Shown: piece after piece, positions 5,527 to 12,884 of the stretch | How positions within the stretch are numbered: the first letter of the stretch is position 1 | How the letters are laid out: each line of letters begins with the position of its first letter | Assembly: GCA_902465435.1 (NCBI GenBank) | Contig: CABQNH010000029.1 | Coordinates: 1 to 25,833 of the forward strand | Source: an uncultured Eubacteriales bacterium | GTDB lineage: Bacteria > Bacillota > Clostridia > Oscillospirales > Oscillospiraceae | Direction: 5' to 3' | DNA length: 25,833 nt | Made by a program: the position numbers and the translations under genes | Notes under the pieces: model-generated | What the model was told of the DNA's origin: nothing | Databases searched by the model: none | Seen by the model: the letters and a program-made list of their open reading frames with translations, nothing else

Positions 5527-6027
5527 TTACTGGAATTCGTCCTCCAGAAGTTTCCGAACCTTCGATGCCTCGCGTTTCCGGCAGTGACGGTTGTACTCCA
5601 ATTCTGCGAGAGTGATTTTGCTGATCAGTTCATCTGCGATCTCGTCCGGTTCGTCTTTCGTCAATCCAAACCCTGCGAAGACTTCCTCTGCGTCATGGTA
5701 TTCACCCGCTTTCACTTTATCCATGGAAACTCGCAGTGATTCTTCGATCTCTGCCGTCCGTTGCTTCCACGCTTCGTGGCTCATACCAAAGAACGTCATT
5801 TCGTAAAGTATTTGTGCGAGGACTGTATCTGCGTGGTCTTTTGTAAGCTTTGATTCGGCCATGCCATAGCCCATGAGTTCTTCCCATGGGGTGAAGTTCC
5901 AAGCGTAGTCTTGGGGAAGCTCGCTTTCCAGAATATCTTTGCGCATGGAAAGAACCGCACAGACTTCGGTATGCTGGCCGTCCCTTGTCTTGGATGCAAA
6001 GAAAACACCGTCTTCCAACTGCGTCAC
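5527..6027 (-). CDS. Unknown acidic soluble protein, start uncertain
   Basis: From GTG 6027 to the stop at 5527 gives 166 residues, acidic and helical, with WNFTPWEELMGYGMAE and LYEMTFFGMSHEAWKQR as its most distinctive stretches. It may belong to one of the small Firmicutes DUF families (DUF6557 came to mind), but I cannot confirm that. No ribosome site precedes the GTG. The same frame stays open and protein-like upstream to about 6123 (TVADVIEAAKANLRSLIQYL) without any ATG, GTG or TTG. The true start is therefore unclear: a rare start codon, a frameshift or a sequence error is possible. It follows a small membrane protein gene. Confidence 0.6.
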   Translation of the reverse strand: MTQLEDGVFFASKTRDGQHTEVCAVLSMRKDILESELPQDYAWNFTPWEELMGYGMAESKLTKDHADTVLAQILYEMTFFGMSHEAWKQRTAEIEESLRVSMDKVKAGEYHDAEEVFAGFGLTKDEPDEIADELISKITLAELEYNRHCRKREASKVRKLLEDEFQ

Positions 6028-6113
6028 ATCCAGAGAAAGCAGATATTGGATCAGGCTGCGCAGATTTGCCTTTGCCGCTTCAATGACATCGGCAACCGTT
6101 CGGCTCTTGTCCT

Positions 6114-6476
6114 CTACTCGTTGCTGCCGGTTGCGTTCGTGTTAAGAACCGCTTTGTTAAGCGCATAGATTCCCGCTCCGGCCAGAATCACACCAACTGA
6201 TACCAACACTGTTGCAGCCGGGGAAAACAGATGAAACTTTTCAAGTAGCGATTTTGCATAGTCCAAAATCGGGAGCTTTAGTGAAATCGTTATGAGGAAA
6301 ACGGCGACAAACGCCAATTCCAGATAGACGGTAATTTGCAGAACGTCGTTTCCCCAAAAAGATTCATAGGCGCGATAGGTAGGCGACCACAGGCGCCAGG
6401 ATAGGAGCAGCACGGAAGCAAGCAGGATCACCCAGCAAGAAAGGACCCTACGTTGGTTCGTTGTCAGCTTGCTCAT
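6114..6476 (-). CDS. Small integral membrane protein, unknown
   Basis: A 120-residue protein with three predicted membrane helices: about residues 11-28 (VLSCWVILLASVLLLSW), 47-67 (ITVYLELAFVAVFLITISL) and 86-106 (AATVLVSVGVILAGAGIYAL). The N-terminus is basic and the C-terminal tail short and polar. The start overlaps the stop of the preceding TPR-like gene by 4 nt (ATGA), and AGGAGGT lies just upstream, so the two are co-translated. No family is recognised. Confidence 0.75.
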   Translation of the reverse strand: MSKLTTNQRRVLSCWVILLASVLLLSWRLWSPTYRAYESFWGNDVLQITVYLELAFVAVFLITISLKLPILDYAKSLLEKFHLFSPAATVLVSVGVILAGAGIYALNKAVLNTNATGSNE

Positions 6477-7009
6477 ACGACCTCCTGACGTACATAAGAA
6501 GTGCGCCCAGTGAATGCACTGATCAGATCCGGGTTCCCTCTCTTGGCTGCCAGTGCCTCAAAGTGCTGATACTGCTTCGCGTAAGCGATATTGCCCGTAA
6601 GATAATCGGCAATCTTACGCGCCGCAACGCCGTACTTGTCCTTGTCCTGGTTGTTTGCGGCAAACGCCATGTAGTAAATTGCCCGCTCAGTATCTCCCTG
6701 CTTAAAAAACTCCTCGCCAAGCTCGAGGCAGCCCTCGTAAGAGTCGTCAGACTTCAGAATCTCCTTCGGCGTTTTTTCGCAAGCATTACGATACTCGTCG
6801 ATGATCTGCTGGGGAATGTCTTTTGCTCCGAGACGGATAGCGCGGTACAGATTCGCCAGGGCGGCCACATCTTCTCCGCTCTCGCGATGCTCCTCCGCCA
6901 GATAGATCGCTGTTTTCGGGTCCTTCTCAAACCAAATCCGCCCACGCTGCATCAGTTGCCGTTTTACAAGCAGCCGTTCTTCGTTGCTGATGATTTTGTA
7001 GTTTTCCAT
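6473..7009 (-). CDS. Helical-repeat (TPR/Sel1-like) protein
   Basis: A 178-residue soluble protein rich in paired helices: KTAIYLAEEHRESGEDVAAL, ALANLYRAIRLGAKDI, CLELGEEFFKQGDTERAIYY and KYGVAARKIADYLTGN. The A-x-Y-A and G-D-x-x-x-A patterns are those of TPR/Sel1-type repeats, so it is probably a protein-interaction scaffold. The start at 7009 is set by AAGGAGGGG 7 nt upstream; the open frame continues to 7156 but lacks a second good site. It overlaps the membrane-protein gene by 4 nt, so the pair may work together at the membrane. Function unknown. Confidence 0.75.
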   Translation of the reverse strand: MENYKIISNEERLLVKRQLMQRGRIWFEKDPKTAIYLAEEHRESGEDVAALANLYRAIRLGAKDIPQQIIDEYRNACEKTPKEILKSDDSYEGCLELGEEFFKQGDTERAIYYMAFAANNQDKDKYGVAARKIADYLTGNIAYAKQYQHFEALAAKRGNPDLISAFTGRTSYVRQEVV

Positions 7010-7216
7010 TTTAATACCCCTCCTTAGAGCTTGCGCCATTATCTGCTGTATTTTTTTTTCTTCAAATATCATCTTCCAAATCGATGATTCGGCAGTTGCC
7101 CGAGAAACAAACAGAACTCGGTACATGATTTCTTTGTTCAAGGCAGAACCCTCCATGGTTTGGATTTACAAGCCTAAAATACTATAAAACCAGGCAAATA
7201 GCGACGAACAGGAAGG

Positions 7217-7630
7217 TTAAATAGCCCCTTTATCAGTTTTTTTGCGCAAACACATAATGCATTCCTTGTTGCTCGTTACAGCATCAACGAACTTCCAGAG
7301 TGTAGCCTCCAGAGAACCGGAATCCCCAGAACCCATGTCGCACTTTCCCTCAGCAAAACAGCATAGATCCAACTCCGACGTGACTTCCAGTTTAATGCCG
7401 ACGGGAGAAAGTTCTTCTGCAAGTCGAATAACAGTTGGCCACATTTCTGCGTAAAAGTTGCTGCACAAGAATGTCCAGATTCTGAAGCCTCCTTTTCCAT
7501 CCCAAAAGAGATTAATTCGGTGGCCATTATGGAGTGTGCAAACCGTCAAGCTGCAATTGCCAACCTTCCGAATGTCAGTGCTGACAATGCGTCCACAGTC
7601 ATCCTCTTCGTTGAAATTGTTTTGAGACAT
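7217..7630 (-). CDS. Unknown protein of the ArdA-led operon
   Basis: A 137-residue protein beginning MSQNNFNEEDDCGRIVSTDI, with mixed alpha/beta character (LTVCTLHNGHRINLFWDGKG, GIKLEVTSELDLCC) and five to six cysteines spread through it. No membrane segment and no family recognised. GAGGTGA lies about 9 nt upstream of the ATG. It starts 27 nt after the stop of the ArdA-paralogue gene (7658-8566), so it is probably the last gene of the run starting at 9982. A 207-nt stretch without a clear gene separates it from the TPR-like gene. Confidence 0.7.
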   Translation of the reverse strand: MSQNNFNEEDDCGRIVSTDIRKVGNCSLTVCTLHNGHRINLFWDGKGGFRIWTFLCSNFYAEMWPTVIRLAEELSPVGIKLEVTSELDLCCFAEGKCDMGSGDSGSLEATLWKFVDAVTSNKECIMCLRKKTDKGAI

Positions 7631-7657
7631 ATTCTATATTCACCTCGGTTAATAATA

Positions 7658-8566
7658 TCAGCAGACATCAGCAAGAAAAACGAGATTCTTCCTTGCGCAG
7701 TACAGAAGCATCGTACCAGCGGCAGAGATTTTCTGGAGCTCCTGCATTTCAAACAAACTCTTTTTATCATCAATTGTCCGGATTTGTCCAAGCGCAGTTC
7801 CGTGTCCACGATGCCGGTGGAGCGGGTGAAAGACGGATCTTCCCGAGTAGGTATTCACCGTCGTTGTATTCTGGACGCGCTCATACTGGTAAGTGGGCAG
7901 CAGCTCTATGAGTTCCTTTGTACACTCGATCTTTCCGAACAGCCTCCCTCGATAGGATTCCACGCTCCATTTTGCAGAAACGAGTTTTGCCTTGATTCCG
8001 GCGTCTTCGTCGAAATACTCCGCCATGTCGGATTCGTCCGTGGCCTGGTCGATTTCCAGCGCTTCGGAGATATCCCATTCATACTTGCGAAGGAAGATCC
8101 CATCGACGGAAGATTCGTATTCATCTCCGTCCTCATCCCTTTCCAGAAGCGTACCGACGAGGGGACAGTAGAACACCGCCTTGACCGGGCCGCTGTCGTA
8201 GAGCATTTGCCTTGCTGCGTTTACGACTTCATGCATGGAGTCGTATTGATTCCGGAGGATGTTTTGCTCCAGCGCAGGACGGATCTCCTCTCTGGCATTG
8301 TCCACGATGAAGGTCAGCAGATTGACATCTGCAAGGGCGTTCCGACCTGACAGCGTGAGAAGCAGATGCTTCCCGAGCTCGCTCTCGGAAAAGAGCTTGA
8401 CCCGAACGGCATCGCCCTCCTCGTCAGACAGCGGGATTCGGTAGGGAGATTGGCGGATGCCGACGGATTGCAGCTTTTCATACAGATCGTAAATACTGCG
8501 AGGAAAGTCCAGCACCAGCGTGCTGCTGTTCTTGCTCTGGATGATTGCGTTGATATTGGATTTCAT
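7658..8566 (-). CDS. ArdA-neighbour protein sharing its N-terminal domain
   Basis: A 302-residue acidic protein. Residues about 15-115 are clearly related to the N-terminus of the ArdA-like protein encoded at 9005-9982: both have T-L-V-x-D then DL-x-x-KL-x-S-x-GIR, then LSDE-x-G-x-x-x-RVKL, then HLL and R-x-LAD-x-N. The remainder (DEDGDEYESSVDGIFLRKYE, then KLVSAKWSVESYRG) has no recognised domain. Many Asp/Glu residues fit a DNA-mimic style but do not prove it. I prefer ATG 8566 (GGGGTGA five nt upstream) over the GTG at 8575 that overlaps the preceding stop. Function unknown. Confidence 0.75.
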   Translation of the reverse strand: MKSNINAIIQSKNSSTLVLDFPRSIYDLYEKLQSVGIRQSPYRIPLSDEEGDAVRVKLFSESELGKHLLLTLSGRNALADVNLLTFIVDNAREEIRPALEQNILRNQYDSMHEVVNAARQMLYDSGPVKAVFYCPLVGTLLERDEDGDEYESSVDGIFLRKYEWDISEALEIDQATDESDMAEYFDEDAGIKAKLVSAKWSVESYRGRLFGKIECTKELIELLPTYQYERVQNTTTVNTYSGRSVFHPLHRHRGHGTALGQIRTIDDKKSLFEMQELQKISAAGTMLLYCARKNLVFLADVC

Positions 8567-8571
8567 TCTGA

Positions 8572-8991
8572 TCACCCCATTTCCTGACTGAAATCCTCTT
8601 GTAGGGAGGGTTCATGTTCGTATTGATAGACGTAATCGTCGATGGCTTCAGCGAGACTGGTCAGCTCACTGGGCTTGGGTGTGCCGTACCATTCGGTCTT
8701 GCCGTTGTAGGTCCAGATGTGTGGGACGGTATTGTTGATTGGGATGCGAAGATCCGGCCCCATAAAATCCGAAAAGTTCAAGGTCAAGGTGTCCAGAACG
8801 CCGTTCCTGCTGCTGATTGCGGAGAGCCTGATGGCATTGTAGTGTTCGCTTACGAGCGTGCTGGTGAATTCGGCTTTAATCCGAAGATCGTCGGTCAGCC
8901 TTGCGTAACACGCCCTGCCGATGTAAGTTGCCTCGAAAAAAGTATCCGTCCGATCAAGCAGATCTCACAGATGTTTTTGAAATTGATTCAT
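8572..8991 (-). pseudogene. Unknown operon gene interrupted by an in-frame TGA at codon 9
   Basis: ATG at 8991 lies 13 nt after the ArdA-like stop with GAGG 7 nt upstream, and codes MNQFQKHL. Then comes TGA (8967-8965). The same frame continues without another stop for 130 codons (DLLDRTDTFFEATYIGRACY, ARLTDDLRIKAEF, later HIWTYNGKTEWYG and EPSLQEDFSQEMG) to the real TGA at 8572, adjacent to the next gene. A one-base change from TGG or CGA explains it. An ORF finder sees only the last 71 codons, from a TTG at 8787. It is a fresh nonsense mutation, a sequencing error, or recoding; TGA ends other genes here, so a changed code is unlikely. Family unknown. Confidence 0.8.
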
Positions 8992-9004
8992 GTTCTCGCC
9001 TCGC

Positions 9005-9982
9005 TTATTGGAAATCCATATCCTCTTGCCTGCCGAGAACGTCATCGAGTTCCATGCCGCCCGTCATAAAAACGTACCCGCCGTTGACAAATTCGCCGTG
9101 ATACTCATCCTGTAGGTCGTTGCCGTAGCCGTCGTAGTCAAAGTAGTCCTCCAGCTCTGCGCTCAGCTGCAGGTATGGCTGATTGCTGATCCACTCTCTG
9201 GCCACATCCTCCCAATCGATGGCGCCGGGATAGAACTCAAAATCGTCAATGTGGTCGGCCAGCCTGGTGATCGAGGCGCTGTCATGGACGTCTGCGTAGT
9301 CCACCACAGCAGCGAGCTTCTCGGCATTCTCCATATAGGGGAAGGCGGCCGTGAGGGAATTGACAGCCTCCAGACCTTCGTTGTCCAGGATATCTCCGAA
9401 GATATTCGGCCATGGGTTTGCGTAGCGCAGAGCTTCGATCTTCAGGTTGCTGTCAGCGCCGTATTCCTCCAGCTTCAGATTTGCTGCGGCGAGCTCCCGG
9501 TCGCTCATGGGTAAGGTGAAGACTTCAACCTCCCCGTTGTGGACGCAGGAGACGACAGCTCGGATGTTGGGATCAACCTCGAACCGCCGCAGGGCGTCAG
9601 CCTTAACGTCCTCGGAAGTCTGCTGTGAGAAGACCCGTTTTGCGTCATTGAAGAATTCGTCAAGGGTTCGGTACCCATTTGCAAGCAGGCTGCACTTCAG
9701 ACGCATTTGAAAGCTCCAGTTTGCCCGGTGGAGCATCTCGACGCTGCTGTTGGCATCCGCGAGCGTTCTGTTCGACGTCAGAAGGGGGAGAAGATGCACC
9801 TCCTCCGCTGTGGTCGCGTACAGCTTGACGCGGATCGGATTGCCGTCCTCGTCGGACAGCTTGATCTTGTCGCTGGTTTCCCGAATGCCGATGGAGTTGA
9901 GCTTGGTCTGCAGATCCATCATACCGGTCGGCAGGTCGACCACCAGCGTATTGTTGCAGTTGCGAATGACGGCTCCTAACAT
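9005..9982 (-). CDS. ArdA-like antirestriction protein with extra N-terminal domain
   Basis: A 325-residue acidic protein. The C-terminal half resembles ArdA, a DNA-mimic that blocks type I restriction enzymes. It has NPWPNIFGDILDNEGLEAVN, helical repeats (ITRLADHIDDFEFYPGAIDW) and the closing LEDYFDYDGYGNDLQDEYHG with a following VNGGYVF, matching the family's conserved YGxDL...G.F...GYV ending. Residues 1 to about 110 are a separate domain shared with the protein at 7658-8566. The start at 9982 is set by GGAGG 7 nt upstream; the frame runs on to 10234 through terminator-like hairpins and is not coding there. It leads the run of four genes down to 7217 and suits a mobile island. Confidence 0.78.
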   Translation of the reverse strand: MLGAVIRNCNNTLVVDLPTGMMDLQTKLNSIGIRETSDKIKLSDEDGNPIRVKLYATTAEEVHLLPLLTSNRTLADANSSVEMLHRANWSFQMRLKCSLLANGYRTLDEFFNDAKRVFSQQTSEDVKADALRRFEVDPNIRAVVSCVHNGEVEVFTLPMSDRELAAANLKLEEYGADSNLKIEALRYANPWPNIFGDILDNEGLEAVNSLTAAFPYMENAEKLAAVVDYADVHDSASITRLADHIDDFEFYPGAIDWEDVAREWISNQPYLQLSAELEDYFDYDGYGNDLQDEYHGEFVNGGYVFMTGGMELDDVLGRQEDMDFQ

Positions 9983-10021
9983 AGTGTTTCCTCCAATCTG
10001 TTTGCGTTGTAGGTTTGTGGG

Positions 10022-10073
10022 AAATAAAAAAGCCCCGGTCGTTTTGAAAGAATCAATCCAAAACGACCGGGGC
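10022..10073 (-). terminator. Terminator hairpin, minus direction
   Basis: A 14-bp perfect stem (GCCCCGGTCGTTTT at 10032-10045 with 10060-10073). On the minus strand it is followed by a T-rich run (plus-strand A-rich 10022-10031). It lies just upstream of the ArdA-like start and would stop read-through from the tRNA side. Confidence 0.75.
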
Positions 10074-10080
10074 AGGTATG

Positions 10081-10129
10081 AAAAAAGCAGACAACATTTT
10101 TGGAATAAACTCTCCAAAAACTTGTCTGC
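10081..10129 (-). terminator. Second minus-strand hairpin with T-tract
   Basis: GCAGACAA (10087-10094) pairs with TTGTCTGC (10122-10129), and the stem extends inward through ATTTTTGGA against TCCAAAAA with a bulge. Six plus-strand A residues (10081-10086) give a T-run on the minus strand. Confidence 0.6.
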
Positions 10130-10237
10130 AGATTTCCGAAATCTTCGCTTCATTTGAGTTCGAGTCCTGATAGTAAGCGAAAAACGGGGTTTGGTATCTA
10201 CGGAAAAACCATGTACTTTTTTGACCCCTGACATGCG

Positions 10238-10264
10238 AAAAACCCTGATAAAATCAGGGTTTTT
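10238..10264. terminator. Hairpin downstream of tRNA-Leu
   Basis: AAAAACCCTGAT (10238-10249) and its complement (10253-10264) form a 12-bp stem with A/T flanks usable in either direction. It lies about 30 nt beyond the tRNA 3' end and probably ends its transcript. Confidence 0.75.
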
Positions 10265-10270
10265 CAGGGT

Positions 10271-10294
10271 GGTATCTTTTTTGATCTACCCTTC
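10271..10294 (-). repeat. 24-bp inverted repeat, right copy, abutting tRNA-Leu
   Basis: The reverse complement is identical over 24 bp to 2235-2258. On the minus strand it begins directly after the CCA of tRNA-Leu. Confidence 0.6.
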
Positions 10295-10379
10295 TGGTGC
10301 GCCTGAAGGGACTCGAACCCACACGTCTCTCGACACGAGAACCTAAATCTCGCATGTCTACCAATTCCATCACAGGCGC
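10295..10379 (-). tRNA. tRNA-Leu (anticodon UAG)
   Basis: An 85-nt gene with encoded CCA (10297-10295). The acceptor strands GCGCCTG (10379-10373) and CAGGCGC (10305-10299) pair fully. The D-loop is ATGGAATTGGTAGACAT, the anticodon arm is CGAGA-TTTAGGT-TCTCG with anticodon TAG, a variable arm of type II follows, and the T-loop is TTCGAGT. The T-stem (GTGGG against CCCTT) contains a T-T mismatch and a G-T pair, slightly weaker than usual. A good promoter is present upstream. Confidence 0.95.
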
Positions 10380-10453
10380 GAATGAAATTAATTGCGGCAG
10401 GAAGGCCGCTGCAAGGGCTGCCGCAGGGCCGCCGGAACGTCCGGCCACTTTTT

Positions 10454-10483
10454 ACTATAACACAGAGTCTGCCGCCGTGTCAA
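10454..10483 (-). promoter_or_regulatory. Promoter of tRNA-Leu
   Basis: On the minus strand: perfect TTGACA (10483-10478), 18 nt, TATAGT (10459-10454), about 75 nt ahead of the mature tRNA 5' end. Confidence 0.75.
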
Positions 10484-10575
10484 TCTTGCCCGAAGGATTT
10501 TCCTCGGCAGCATTTCCCCATGACCGTCCTGCGGCGAGAAGACTGCCCGCTCTGGGACGACGGCATTCTTTCTTC

Positions 10576-10603
10576 TTGCAAACGCGGCATTTTCTGTTAT
10601 ACT
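10576..10603 (+). promoter_or_regulatory. Promoter of the membrane-protein/CDF pair
   Basis: TTGCAA at 10576-10581, a 16-nt spacer, TATACT at 10598-10603; the start codon is about 75 nt downstream. Confidence 0.55.
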
Positions 10604-10677
10604 AAGGAAGTACGGCGCGCGCAGCATGCGCCGCGCTTTGTTTCTTCGGAAAAATTGGATGAAAAGGAGCCGCCTGT

Positions 10678-11592
10678 ATGCAACGACACCGTCGATTCCA
10701 TCTGCTGAGCCGACCGCCGATCGGCCTGCGCACGCTGAAAACCGGCCTTTCCGTTACGCTTGCGCTGCTTCTTTGCCGCGTGATTCCGGACGGTACGCCC
10801 TTCTATGCGGCGCTCGGCGCCTTGGTCGCCATGGATCGCACCTTTGCCGACTCCCTCCGTGCGAGCGCCACGCAGCTTGCCGGGCTGCTGTGCGGCAGCC
10901 TTTTCGGCTTTTTGCTGGTGCATTTCGTGCCGAATCCGTCGGCCTGGCTGATCGGGCTTGGGACGGTGCTGGTGATTACGGTCTGCAATTATGGGAGAAT
11001 CCCGTTTACGACGTCGCTGTCCTGCCTGATCTTTCTCTCGATCTGCACGACACCCGGCAGCAGCACGCTCCTGTCTACGGCGCTGCGGCTGCGCGATACC
11101 TCGGTCGGGCTTCTGGTTGCGCTGGTTGTAAATGTGCTGCTTCAGCCATATAATAATACGAAAAGCATGCTGCGGCTGCTTGCCTCCGTGCCGAAGGGTG
11201 CGATTTCCTGCCTGGAGACCATTCTCCTGCGCGATTGCTATCCCGATCTGCGTGAGCTGGAGCACAGTCTGCGCAAGCTGAATCGGGAGCTGGGCGTATT
11301 CCGGCGGCAAAGTCTGCTGCGCCGAAAAACGGAGCCGCATGATCTTGCCTATATGGAGGGTTGCCTGCAGCTCGCTGAGCGTATTTTGCAGGAGCTGGAG
11401 GCCGTGTCCTGTATGGACTGCTTCGGAAATCTCGGGCTTGAGAACGCGGCGCGGCTGCGGGCGCGCGGGCTTGCCGTGCCGCAGCCGCCGGAGAAGCGGG
11501 TCTGCACGCGCCACGATACCATTGTGATGAACTATCATATCGGGAAGCTGCTGGACGCCTGCGGCTATCTGGAGGCACTTTTAAAGGAATGA
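10678..11592 (+). CDS. Aromatic acid exporter family (FUSC/DUF939-like) membrane protein
   Basis: A 304-residue protein. The N-terminal half holds about five to six membrane segments, including LSVTLALLLCRVI, FYAALGALVAM, LAGLLCGSLFGFLLVHFV, AWLIGLGTVLVITVC and TSVGLLVALVVNVLLQPYNN. A cytoplasmic helical half follows (ELEHSLRKLNRELGVFRRQS). This is the layout of the aromatic acid exporter/FUSC family of small Firmicutes proteins (PF06081-type). The transported compound is not known. AAAGGAG precedes the start by about 8 nt. It is followed 16 nt later by a CDF transporter in the same direction, so the two share one transcript. Confidence 0.8.
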   Translation: MQRHRRFHLLSRPPIGLRTLKTGLSVTLALLLCRVIPDGTPFYAALGALVAMDRTFADSLRASATQLAGLLCGSLFGFLLVHFVPNPSAWLIGLGTVLVITVCNYGRIPFTTSLSCLIFLSICTTPGSSTLLSTALRLRDTSVGLLVALVVNVLLQPYNNTKSMLRLLASVPKGAISCLETILLRDCYPDLRELEHSLRKLNRELGVFRRQSLLRRKTEPHDLAYMEGCLQLAERILQELEAVSCMDCFGNLGLENAARLRARGLAVPQPPEKRVCTRHDTIVMNYHIGKLLDACGYLEALLKE

Positions 11593-11608
11593 ATGGGGCG
11601 ATTTTTCT

Positions 11609-12799
11609 ATGACGGAGTGGATCCGAAAGCACATTTTAAAAAAGGATACGGCGGACATGGAGGATCCGGCGGTGCGCGTGGCCTGCGGCCGGCTGGCCGG
11701 CATATTCGGAATTCTGTGCAATGTCCTGCTTTTTGCCGGAAAGCTGCTGGCGGGGCTGCTGTCGGGCGCGGTTTCCATCGTGGCGGACGCGGTCAATAAC
11801 CTCTCGGACGCCGGCTCCTCCGTCGTTACGCTCGTCGGCTTTCAGCTCAGTGCGCGTCCGGCCGACGAGGAGCACCCCTACGGTCACGCCCGCATCGAAT
11901 ATCTGGCGGGGCTTGCCGTAGAGGTCATGATTTTTTTCATCGGGCTGGAGCTGCTCAAAACCTCGGTGCGGAAGATCATCCACCCGGAGGCGGTGCATTT
12001 TTCCGTCCTGTCGGCGGTCGTCCTGCTGGTCTCGATCGCTGTTAAGCTGCTCATGGCATTGTTTTACCGAAGACTCGGGCGGGAAATGCATGCGCCTGCG
12101 CTGGCGGCCTCCGCTGCTGACAGCCGAAACGACGGAATCGCGACCGCCGCCGTGCTGGCCGCGTGTCTGTTCGGCAAATACACGGGGCTGCAGATCGACG
12201 GCTATGCGGGCCTTGCGGTCGCCGGCTTTATCCTCTGGTCCGGCGTCGGTATGGCGAAAAAGACCGTCAGCCCGCTTCTGGGCGAGGCGGCCTCGCCGGA
12301 GCTGGTTCGCACGGTGCGCGAGGAGATCCGCAGGCACAAGGAGGTTCTGGGGATGCACGACCTGATCGTGCATGACTACGGCCCCGGACGCCGCTTTGCC
12401 AGCGTGCATGTTGAGATGGACGCCAACGCGGACGTCCTGCAATGCCACGAGCTGATCGACGCAATCGAGCGGGATTTCCGCGACAAGCATCATCTGCAGA
12501 TGGTCATTCACTACGACCCCATTGTGACGGACGATCCCGAGCTGTCGCATCTGCGAAAAAGGCTGGAGGAGGTGCTGGCGCAGGTCGATTCTCGGCTGTC
12601 CGTTCATGATTTCCGCATGGTGCGCGGCATCGAAAGCAGCAATGTGATCTTTGATCTCGTCGTCCCCTTTTCTCTGCGCGAGCGCAAGGCGGAGCTGCAG
12701 GCGCTGCTGGAAAAGACGCTTGCCGCAGAGGGGCATTATCGCGCCGTCATTACCTTCGACGAGGCGGCCGTTTTGGAGGACGACCCCACGCAGCCCTGA
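11609..12799 (+). CDS. Cation diffusion facilitator (CDF) efflux protein
   Basis: A 396-residue member of the cation efflux family. SIVADAVNNLSDAGSS (D60 and D67) in helix 2 and SAADSRNDGIAT (D171 and D175) in helix 5 are the two metal-binding pairs. HPYGHARIEYLAGL is the signature after helix 2, and five to six membrane helices are visible. The C-terminal cytoplasmic part (GMHDLIVHDYGPGRRFASVH, then ITFDEAAVL) is a double ferredoxin-like metal-sensing domain, longer than in the shortest members. It exports Zn, Mn, Fe or similar divalent cations against protons; the ion is not decided by the visible residues. Ribosome site weak (GGGGCG). A strong terminator follows. Confidence 0.92.
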   Translation: MTEWIRKHILKKDTADMEDPAVRVACGRLAGIFGILCNVLLFAGKLLAGLLSGAVSIVADAVNNLSDAGSSVVTLVGFQLSARPADEEHPYGHARIEYLAGLAVEVMIFFIGLELLKTSVRKIIHPEAVHFSVLSAVVLLVSIAVKLLMALFYRRLGREMHAPALAASAADSRNDGIATAAVLAACLFGKYTGLQIDGYAGLAVAGFILWSGVGMAKKTVSPLLGEAASPELVRTVREEIRRHKEVLGMHDLIVHDYGPGRRFASVHVEMDANADVLQCHELIDAIERDFRDKHHLQMVIHYDPIVTDDPELSHLRKRLEEVLAQVDSRLSVHDFRMVRGIESSNVIFDLVVPFSLRERKAELQALLEKTLAAEGHYRAVITFDEAAVLEDDPTQP

Positions 12800-12817
12800 G
12801 GAATGCTGTGCATTCTG

Positions 12818-12872
12818 CAGACTATCAATCAAGTCCGTAATCGTCAAAACGGGAAAATCGTTCTGACGATTC
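12818..12872 (+). repeat. Dispersed intergenic repeat, copy A
   Basis: Starts CAGACTATCAATCAAGTCC, continues GTAATCGTCAAAAC, then an inverted tail ending TCTGACGATT. Related copies lie at 23593-23646 (-) and 25640-25690 (+). CGTCA and TGACG near the ends of the second half can form a hairpin. Confidence 0.65.
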
Positions 12873-12884
12873 CCATGCGAAAGG

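Noticed and set aside
8962..8970. Selenocysteine at the in-frame TGA of the 8572-8991 gene
   Set aside because: No bacterial SECIS-like stem-loop with a suitable loop is evident right after the TGA and nothing about the protein suggests a selenoprotein; a point mutation or sequence error is simpler.
10150..10175. GAGTTCGAGTCC resembling a tRNA T-loop on the plus strand
   Set aside because: The flanking bases do not pair into a T-stem and no acceptor or CCA follows; only a 10-nt resemblance to the nearby tRNA-Leu remains.
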